DNA from: Heloderma charlesbogerti
Taxonomy: Eukaryota; Chordata; Lepidosauria; Squamata; Helodermatidae
Direction: 5' to 3'
Length of the DNA stretch: 64,000 nt
Assembly: GCA_026122225.1 (NCBI GenBank)
Contig: JANEZZ010002067.1
Location: forward strand, 248,001 to 312,000
Shown here: positions 33,882 to 42,001 of the stretch, one piece after another
Position numbering within the stretch: the stretch's first letter is position 1
Layout of the letters: the number at the start of each line of letters is the position of its first letter
Position numbers and translations under genes: made by a program
Notes under the pieces: model-generated
What the model was told of the DNA's origin: nothing
Databases searched by the model: none
What the model saw: only the letters and a program-made list of their open reading frames with translations

Positions 33882-35631
33882 TTAGTAATGCTTCCTAAGG
33901 CCCACTTGACTTCACTGTCTAGGATGTCCAGATCAAGTTCAGTGACCGCACTATCATGGCTATCAGGGACATTCAGATCTTTCCTGTATAGTTCTTCTGT
34001 GTATTCTTTCCACCTCTTCTTAATCTCATCTGCTTCTGTGACGTCCCTGCCTTCTTTGTCCTTTATCATGCCCGTCTTTGCACAAAACGTTCCCTTGAGA
34101 TCTCCAGTTTTCTTGAAGAGATCTCTAGTCTTTCCCATTCTGTTGTTTTCCTCACTTTCTTTGCATTGTTCATTTAAGAAGGCCTTCTTGTCTCTCCTTG
34201 CTCTTCTCTGGAAATCTGCATTCAGTTGGGTATATCTTCCCCTTTCTCCCTTGCTTCATGCTTCCCTTCTTTCCTCAGCTACTTGTAAAGCCTCATCAGA
34301 CAGCCACTTGGCTTTCTTTCATTTCTTTTTTCTTTGGGATGGATTGAGTTGCAGCCTCCTGAACAATGTTATGGACCTCCGTCCATAGTTCCTCAGGCAC
34401 TGTGTCTATCAGGTCTAATCCCTGAAATCTATTCCTCACCTGCACTGTATATTCATAAGGGATATGATTTAGGTCATACCTGAATGGTTTAGTGGTTTTC
34501 CCGACGTTCTTCAATTTAAGCCGAAATTTTGCAAGAAGCAGCTCATGATCTGAGCCACAGTCAGCTCCAGGTCTTGTTTTTACTGACTGTATGGAGCTTC
34601 TCCATCTTTGGCTGCAAAGGACATAATCAATCTGATTTCGATATTGACCATCTGGTGATGTCCATGTGTAGAATCACCTCTTGTGCTGTTGGAAGAGTGT
34701 TTGCTATGATCAGCATGTTCTCTTGGCAAAACTCAATTAGCCTTTGTCCTGCTTCATTTTGTACACCAAGGCCATGCTTGCCTGTTATCCCGGTGATTTC
34801 TTGACTTCCTACTTTAGCATTCCAATCCCCTATGATGAAGAGGACATCTTTTTTTGGTGTTAGTTCTAGAAGGTGTTGTAGGTCTTCACAGAACCGATCA
34901 CCCTCAGCTTCTTCAGCCTCAGTGGTTGGGGCTGTGATTTTGAATGGTTTGCCTTGGATTCGTACTGAGATCATTCTATCGTTTTTGAGATTGTACCCCA
35001 CTACTGCTTTTCCCACCACAATAAAATCTAGCAGCATTCTATGAGTGCTACTCCATTTCTTCTAAGGGATTCTTGCCCACAGTAGTAGATATAATGGTCA
35101 CCTGAATTAAATTCGCCCATGCTTGTCCATTTTAGTTCGCTGATTCCCAAGTTGTCAATGTTCCATCGTGCCATCTCATGTTTGACCACCTCCAGCTTAC
35201 CTTGATTCATTGATCTGCCATTCCAGGTTCCTAAACTATATTGTTCTTTACAGCATCGGACTTTCTTTTCACCACCAGACACATCCACAGCTGAGTGTCC
35301 TTTCGGGTTTGGCCCAGCCGCTTCACTCTTTCTGGTGCTACTTGGAAATTCCCTCTGTTCTTCCCCAGTAGTATATTGGACACCTTCTGACCTGAGGGGC
35401 TCATCTTCCGGCGTCATCTCTTTTAGCCTTGTGATACGTTCCATGGGGTTTTCTTGGCAAGAATACTGGAGTGGGTTGCCATTTCCTTCTCCAGTGGACC
35501 ACATTTTGTCAGAACTCTCTGCCATGACCTGTCCATCTTGGGTGGCCCTGCACGGCATAGCTTATGGCTTCACTGAGTTACGCAAGCCCCTTCACCACAA
35601 CAAGGCAGTGATCCATGAAGGGCATGCATTT

Positions 35632-36630
35632 ACCAAAGTCCTATTGCAAGAAAGATGATGTGGGAGTTCTGCTCAGGGATTAAAAGGAAGTGTTTGTTTT
35701 TTTTTTAAGATATTTTCTCCCCATTCCTTTCTTTTAACATTTCATGGCAGAGAACAAACAGAAAAGTCTGGAGCTCAGGTGGGAGGTTATTTATCAAGAG
35801 GGTATTTGTAATAAGCATGAGTGAAGTGTCAGCTTGGAGAAAGGGGAATAATAACTGAATGGAAGATTGAATGCTTTCTCCTGAAAACATTGATAAGTGG
35901 TCGCTGAAAATAATAACAAAAGGAGCAGATGCACACATATAAACAGATAGAAAACGGAAAAAAATGTTCCTATTGTAAACTGTGGAAAATGCTGTGTGTG
36001 TGGTTGAAGGAATTCCCATACAGGATAGACGTCCTTTTCTCCAAACCTCAATTAGTGGCATTTCCTAGTTATTGCAGTTCAGTGCGCATCCCCCTAGGCA
36101 GCCCACCAGCCATGCATGACACACCACCAGGGGTTTGATCAACCTTCTGGTTTTGCTGCCTGACTAGGGTTGATTGAAGGCTCTCTTTCCACATCTTTTC
36201 AAAACCCACGTGGAGACTAGAAAAGAAATGTGCAAATCAGCAAAACTTGAGCTCATGTTTTCTGAATTCCACCTTGAAGTTTGTTCCAACTCATGTCCAT
36301 ATCAGATTGCAAATGCCTGGGTTTTTTTTTATTTTTGCATGGAAAGTTGTGCATGTTTTCATTCACATTTCCCCAAATGTACGCATCATTGTGTACCTTT
36401 TGAAATGTATTATTTTCTCTCCCATTTATCAAACTGTCTTTGTGTGCATTTTTCAAAAGCACACATTTTTAAATGCATTTTCAACTTTACACTTTAAAAA
36501 AAAAATGTTTGTTTGTTTTGGTTCCACAAATTGCATTGCAAGCTCAGAAGGGTAAAGACTTTAACTTCAGTTTCCATTCAGGTTGGTGTTCAGGTCTAGG
36601 AAGTTGAACTGGGTAAATTCTGACCAAAAA
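35632..36630. other. Unassigned DNA with an old CATTTT-rich repeat
   Basis: No gene is seen. From about 36190 to 36600 the sequence shares words and order with 60835-61195: GTCCATATCAGATTGCAA, then a run of TGCATTTT/GCACATTTT words, then a closing ATTCTGA(C/T)xAAAA. This marks a shared decayed transposon family of unknown type. Confidence 0.5.
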
Positions 36631-36840
36631 TAAGAACATAAGAATATAAGAACGTAAAAAGAGCCATGCTGGATCGGGCCAAGTGTCCATCCAGCCCAGC
36701 ATTCTGTTCAAACAAGGGCCAACAGCTGTCAACTGGGTATGCACAAGCAGGACACAAGTGCAACAGCAGCCTCCCACCCATCTTCCCCAGCAACTGGCCG
36801 ACATAGGCTTGCTGCTTCTGGTACTGGAGGTAGCACATAG
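36631..36840 (-). mobile_element. L3/CR1-like LINE 3' end (antisense)
   Basis: The start TAAGAACATAAGAATATAAG, then AGCCATGCTGGATCGGGCCA and GCATTCTGTTCAAACAAGGG, is the reverse complement of the 3' end of the LINE at 17195-22137. Only about 210 bp remain, ending where element 13 begins. Confidence 0.85.
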
Positions 36841-38223
36841 TAGGGATGTACGAACGTCACTTACCTTTCCGCGGATTATATTCATGGTGGGGGGGCGTTC
36901 CGTCCCTCCCCCGGAATACTCAATGGGGGGGAGGCGATCTGTTCCTCCCCCCCGGAATCCTTGATGGCCAGCTGTGCTCCGCAGTGGCTCTGTGGAGCAG
37001 CCGGCCATCCCCAGGCCAGAGCCATCCGCAGCCGGATTTCCAGACGCGGAGGGCTCTGGGTAAAAAACCAAACAAACGAGTACGCAAATGGCGGCGGCTA
37101 TGGCTGCTGCCATTTGCGTTCCTTATTTTTTGCTGTCTTAGTCTACGTAAATATTTATGTAGACTATTACGGCGAAAATAAAGGGGAACGCAAATAGCGT
37201 AGTGGGTGCTATTTGCGTCCCTTTTTGATTTGCCGTTTTAGCCTACGTAAATATTTAAAGATGTAAATATTTATGTAGACTAAGACAGCAAAAAATAAGG
37301 AATGCAAATGGCGGCGGCCATAGCCACTGCCATTTGCGTATGCGTTTTTTTTTTTAACCCAGACGTGATAGGCTACGTAAGTCTTTACGTAGCCTATCAC
37401 GTCTCTGTAAACAACAACAACAACAACAACAACAAGACTGCAAATGGCAGCGGCGGCAGCCGGTCAGAAGACCAGCCGCTGCTGCCACTGCCCCCGCTGG
37501 AGGATTAGTCCAGCGCATTCGGCCCCCCGAAATTGGTGGTGAAACGGTCTGCCACCCCCCCGCCCACCCCGGGACAGGACTTACCTTGTGCGAATGTCCC
37601 TGGCTCTGGTGGCGGTTCAGCGGCGGTTTGGCGGCTGTGGCGGCCGGTCTTCTGACCATTTCCAGTAAAAAAAAACAAAAACAAAAAAATCTGATAGGCT
37701 ACGTAAACATTTACGTAGCCTATCACGGCTAGATTTTTACGTAGCCTATCACAGCTGAGTAAAAAAAAGAAAACAAAACCGTGCGTATGCAAATGGCAGC
37801 GCCCATGGGCATACGGCGAAAATAACATCTACGCTATTTGCGTTCCCCTTATTTTTGCCATAGTCTACGTAAATGTTTACGTAGACTAGACGTGCCAAAA
37901 TAAGGAACGCAAATGGCGGCGCCCATGGGAGCTGCCATTTGCGTACACGTGGGTTTTTTTGTTTTTTGTTTTACTCAGCCATGATAGGCTACGTAAACAT
38001 TTACGTAGCCTATCACAGCTGATTGCAGGGACGCCGCCATTTGCGTTCCTGGCCAGCCAGGATTCGCGGCGGGAGGGACAGGGCGCCTCCCCCCCGGCCA
38101 GAATTTCGGGGGGGAGGGACGGGGTGCCTCCCCCCAGCCAGAATTTTGGGGGGAGGGACGGAGCGCCTCCCCCCCACCGCAAATCACATTTAGGGCAAGA
38201 TAAGTGACTTTCGTACATCCCTA
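36841..38223. mobile_element. Hybrid hairpin-array element 13 with two B ends
   Basis: This 1383-bp unit is the longest. Its left end (TAGGGATGTACGAACGTCAC) and right end (GACTTTCGTACATCCCTA) are both B type. An A-arm segment lies in the middle (about 37501-37590: TTCGGCCCCCCGAAATTGG, then GGACAGGACTTACC). The flanking octamers GCACATAG (36833-36840) and GAATCTAT (38224-38231) do not match. The simplest reading is two neighbouring elements fused by deletion or recombination, with loss of the outer A ends. It contains a (CAA)n tract at 37410-37436. Confidence 0.85.
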
Positions 38224-38655
38224 GAATCTATAAAACTGCCAGTTTGAAGAAATAGCAATGGAATATCCATGAGAGCTAGAAATTTGTTCTTTTCACAAAG
38301 GATTTCTGGAATCTATTGAATAGGATTTCTAGAATCTACTGAATAAACCAGGTTTCACATTTGAAGGCAGATTCTATGAGCAGCTTTCATCTGAGGTTAT
38401 ATATCAAATATTTTCTAAGTATGCAATTGGTTGGTTGACTTGGGTCTGCATTTGCAACAGTGACATTATAATGCAAAAGTTTATATATTCATAATGACCC
38501 AATAAAAGATAAGACATTGTAGTTTTTTTGCCCCTCTCTTCGCATCATCACTGTTGTTGGCGCCTCTGACATCATTGTCATCACCACTGTTATTGCCACC
38601 GACATCATCGTCATCATCATCGTCATGGCTTAGAGAATATAGATAGGGAGAAAAA
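38224..38655. other. Unassigned DNA with CATCGT-rich tract
   Basis: No gene is seen. A low-complexity run of CATCAT/CATCGTC words lies at about 38598-38627, just before element 14. Confidence 0.5.
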
Positions 38656-39515
38656 TAGGGATGGGGGAGAATTTCTCCCGAAACTTCGTGGGGCCAAGTG
38701 CCAACGCATTTGGCCCCCCGAAATCGGCGGTGAAATTCTCCACCCCCGCCCCCCCGGGATGGGACTTACCTTTCATGAATGTCCCTCCCGTCGGCGGGTC
38801 CCGGCGGCGGTTCGTCGGGTCTTCGTCAGGGGCGGGGGCGGCAGCCGGTCTTTCGACCGGCTGCCACCACCGCCATTACAAGGAAAGTTAAAAAAAAACA
38901 ACCACCCCCGTGATAGGCTACGTAACGATTAACGTGGCCTATCACGGCTAGATTTGCAAAGTCAGCCGTGATAGGCTACGTTAATCGTCACGTAGCCTAT
39001 CACGGGTGACTTTGAAAAAAAAAAAAAGCGTGTACGCAAATGGCGGCCCCCATAGGGAGCTGCCATTTGCATTCCTTATTTGGTCCCTGTAGTCTACGTA
39101 AAGATAGACTACGGCGAAAATAAGGGCAACGCTATTTGCATACGCGCTTTTTTTTTTTCAAAGTCACTCGTTACAAGTTACAAGGAAAGTTAAAAAAAAA
39201 AACACCCCCGTGATAGGCTACGTAATGATTAATGTGGCCTATCACGGCTAGATTTGCAAATCTAGCCGTGATAGGCTACATTAATCATTACGTAGCCTAT
39301 CACGGGGGTGGGTTTTTTTTTTTTCGACAGGGCGCTTCTACCCGGCCTGATTTTCCCCGGCGAGGGATGGGGCGCCTCCCGCCCGGCCTGAATTTTGGCC
39401 GGGCGAGGCGGGAAGCCTCCCCCCCTCGCATGAACTTCAGGGGGAGAAGCGAAGCGCCTCCCCCCCACCGTGAAGAAAGCTGCAGGACAAGGTAAATCCC
39501 TTTTGTACATTCCTA
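38656..39515 (+). mobile_element. Hairpin-array hAT-like element 14
   Basis: The 860-bp element has A end TAGGGATGGGGGAGAATTTC and B end TCCCTTTTGTACATTCCTA, with flanks GAGAAAAA/GAGAAAAC (7 of 8) at 38648-38655 and 39516-39523. The core includes hairpins at about 38910-38945, 38966-39003, 39208-39245 and 39265-39303. The GTTACAAGTTACAAGGAAAG stretch near 39170-39190 repeats A-arm sequence (TTACAAGGAAAGTTAAAAAA at 38876), indicating an internal duplication. The right donor is AAGGTAAAT. Confidence 0.9.
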
Positions 39516-39523
39516 GAGAAAAC

Positions 39524-39987
39524 TAGGGATACGCGAACACACCCCAGCTCAGGTTCTTCAGGCGCCTGCTGAAGCGCGGCCCCCGCTCCACCCCACAGAC
39601 CCATGCTCAAGCCCCTATGAGCTTGGTGAGTCACCACACTCACCCTGGGCCTGTCCAGCTAGTGCCCTCCATTTTGCCACCTTTTTTTAAACGGAAAAAA
39701 GGGATTTTTTTTCAAAAAAAATGTGTATATTTAAATATGCATAGTTTGGGTCTGGGAAAGCTTAGTATGCGCAATATTAGAGGCATTATGTGCATTTTTA
39801 AACTCCTTTTTTCTGTAAAAAAAAAAAAGGTGGCAAAATGGTGGGTGCTCGCCAGACAGGTTGCGGTGAGTCTGGGAGGGTGTGAACGGGTGCCAGCGAG
39901 GGCAGAGACTTGGTGGGTGTAGTCTGAGGGTTGTGGGTGGAGGGAGGACAGACTCCTGGACCCAGTCAGGCATCCACAACGTCACTA
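39524..39987. mobile_element. Distinct hAT-type hairpin element abutting element 14
   Basis: The 464-bp unit runs from TAGGGATACGCGAACACACC to CCACAACGTCACTA. It lies between GAGAAAAC (39516-39523, shared with element 14) and another GAGAAAAC (39988-39995), giving a perfect 8-bp duplication. The interior is one foldback: CATTTTGCCACCTTTTTTTA pairs with AAAAAAAGGTGGCAAAATGG (about 39669-39688 and 39824-39844), around a TATGCATAG...TATGCGCA loop. It lacks the GATAGGCTACGTAA hairpins, so it is a separate family. Confidence 0.75.
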
Positions 39988-40025
39988 GAGAAAACTCATG
40001 GCACTAGAACCCAGGCTCATGTAGT

Positions 40026-41151
40026 GAAGCTGAATGGTGGGAGATTCAGGACAGACAAATGGAAGTACCCAGCACATAGGTAAACTATGAAATTCATTAC
40101 CACATGATTTCGAAATGGCCGCCAAACTTGGATGGCTTTAAAATGGGATTAACTAAATTGATGGAAGATGAGGCTATCAATGGCTATTAATGCTGGCTAT
40201 GTATTGCCTCCAGTATTAGAAGCAGTATGCTTCTGTATACCACCTGCTGGAGAACATGAGCAAGAGAATGCTATTGCCCCACTTGTGGGCTTCCCATAGC
40301 CATCTGGTAGTAGGGATGTACGAAACAACTAATTGGCTCTGCACTGGGCAATCCATGGTGGGGGAGAGGTGCACCATCCCTCCCCCCGAAATCCTCTACT
40401 GGAGGGGAGGTGATCCGGTCCTCCCCCCCGGAATCCTGCCTGGCCAGCTCCGCTCCGCGGCCAAGCCACGGAGCCGCCGGCTGGCTCCAACCGCCCACAG
40501 CTGGACATCCAGCCACTGGGCAGCCCTGCAGGGATGCAAATGGTGGCTGTCGTAGCCGCCGCCATTTGTGTCCCTGTATTGAGCCGTGATAGGCTATGTA
40601 AATATTTACATAGCCTATCACGGCAGGGGGAAAATCCCCAGCGTACACAAATGGTGGTAGCTACCGCCATTTGCGTACGCTGGGTTTTTTCCCCCCTGCT
40701 GTGATAGGCTACGTAAATACTTACGTAGCCTATCACGGAAGGGGGAAAATAACCCAGCGTACGCAAATGGCAGTAGCCGCTGCCATTTGCATATGCTGGG
40801 TCCCCTCCCCCCGCTGTGATAGGTTACGTAAGTATTTACGTAGCCTATCATGGCTATGAAGAGGAGGAAGTGAATGGCGGCTGCAGGACGGCCGCCATTC
40901 GCAAAGCAGCGTGGACAGGAGCAGGTAAGTGCACCATTTCACACACCTTTTGTGGGTTGGGGCGGCAGGGACTTCGTCCAGCGTGCCTTTCATGGGTTGG
41001 GGGGGGCGGGGGCTTCGTTCCGTGATGGATTTCAGGGGGCCAAATGCACTGGCATTCGGCCTCACTGAGATCTGTCGTGGAATTCTCTGACATCCCTGTC
41101 TGGTAGGCCACTGTGTGAACAGAGTGCTGGAGTAGATCGGCCTTTGCCTGT
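40026..41151 (+). mobile_element. L3/CR1-like LINE 3' end, split by element 16
   Basis: GAAGCTGAATGGTGGGAGAT, then TTGGATGGCTTTAAAATGGG and GCCACTGTGTGAACAGAGTG (the last after the insertion) follow the same order as 21755-22100 in the longer LINE. It is 5'-truncated and lacks the final GATCCAGCAGGG block. Confidence 0.85.
40311..41098 (-). mobile_element. Hairpin-array hAT-like element 16
   Basis: The 788-bp element has B end TAGGGATGTACGAAACAACT and A end ATTCTCTGACATCCCTG (the last base is G instead of A), with perfect flanks TCTGGTAG (40303-40310 and 41099-41106). The core is a series of GGCTACGTAAATACTTACG-type hairpins at about 40583-40623, 40700-40738 and 40815-40855. They are separated by GCAAATGG palindromes rather than the long mirror of other copies. 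The right donor is intact (GCAGGTAAGTG near 40921). The left donor is absent. Confidence 0.9.
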
Positions 41152-41247
41152 AGGCAGGGAAAGAAAGAAAATAGAACAAAACTGTGTCAATGCTAGGTGA
41201 GAAGACAAAAATAGAAGGACAGAGACAAGAATGATTATACAGGAAAG

Positions 41248-41993
41248 TAGGGATGTCAGAGAATTCCGCCACGGACTCCAGTGAGGCCGGATTCTAAAGG
41301 CCTGGAATCCATGGCGGAATGGCCTCCCCCACCCCGCCACCCTGTGGAATCCCGCCGGGATGTAATGTACCTGGCGGCAGCTCCTGCAGCTCCGGCAGAT
41401 GCGGCGGTGGATGCAGCAGTGGATGCGGCAGCGGCGGCAGTGGCGGCGGCTCCGGCTGGTCTCCTGGCCACTGCTGGGCTGCTGCTGCCGCAAATGGCAG
41501 CCATCGTAGTGGCCACCATTTTTATCCTTGCAGTAAGCTGTGATAGGCTACATAAATACTTATGTAGCCTATCACAGCAAAGAGCAGGGGCACAAATGGC
41601 GGCCGCTACGCCATTTGCATCCTTTCAGTAAGCCGTGATAGGCTACATAAGTATTTACATACCCTATCACGGCAAAAGGCAGCCACGCAAATGGCATAGC
41701 GGCCGCCATTTGCATGGCTGCCTTTTGCCGTGATAGGCTACATAAATACTTACGCAGCCTATCGCGGCGTACTGAAAGGATGCAAATGGTGGCCTCAACG
41801 ATGGCCGCTATTTGCGGCCGCAGCAGCCCGGCAGTTGCTGGAACTCCAACTCTGGCTGGCTCTGGCCAGCGGCTCTGTGGAGCTGCCATGGAGTGGAGCC
41901 AGCTGGGGAGGATTCCGGGGGGAGGGATGGAGCGCCTCCCCCCCCCCACAGATTGACTGGCACGGAGCCAGGTAGGGATTTCGTACATCCCTA
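41248..41993 (+). mobile_element. Hairpin-array hAT-like element 17
   Basis: The 746-bp element has A end TAGGGATGTCAGAGAATTCC and B end GGATTTCGTACATCCCTA, with perfect flanks CAGGAAAG (41240-41247 and 41994-42001). The A arm carries a GCAGCGGCGGCAG-rich trinucleotide tract (about 41370-41460). Core hairpins at about 41540-41577, 41633-41672 and 41728-41767 are CpG-depleted (CTACATAAATACTTATGTAG). Donors are weakened (GTACCTGG on the left, CCAGGTAGGG on the right). Confidence 0.92.
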
Positions 41994-42001
41994 CAGGAAA
42001 G

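Larger units (their letters stand above)
29784..35620 (-). mobile_element. Full-length BovB LINE (antisense) carrying three hAT-like insertions
   Basis: The element is bounded by an 11-bp duplication GGCATGCATTT (29773-29783 and 35621-35631). After subtracting three insertions and their 8-bp duplications, the BovB is about 3200 bp, close to the 3231 bp of the copy at 49893-53123. Endonuclease (reading GDWNAKVGSQEITG) and RT segments are recognisable in order on the minus strand, but frames are broken by stops and indels as well as the insertions. The 5' boundary (CCCTTCATGGATCACTGCC on the minus strand) coincides with that of the other copy. Confidence 0.93.

Noticed and set aside
241..41770. 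Hairpins as tRNA, rRNA or microRNA genes
   Set aside because: The stems are perfect DNA palindromes with 1-5-base loops, lack cloverleaf or B-box features, and recur only within transposons. Hairpin small-RNA production is possible but not shown.
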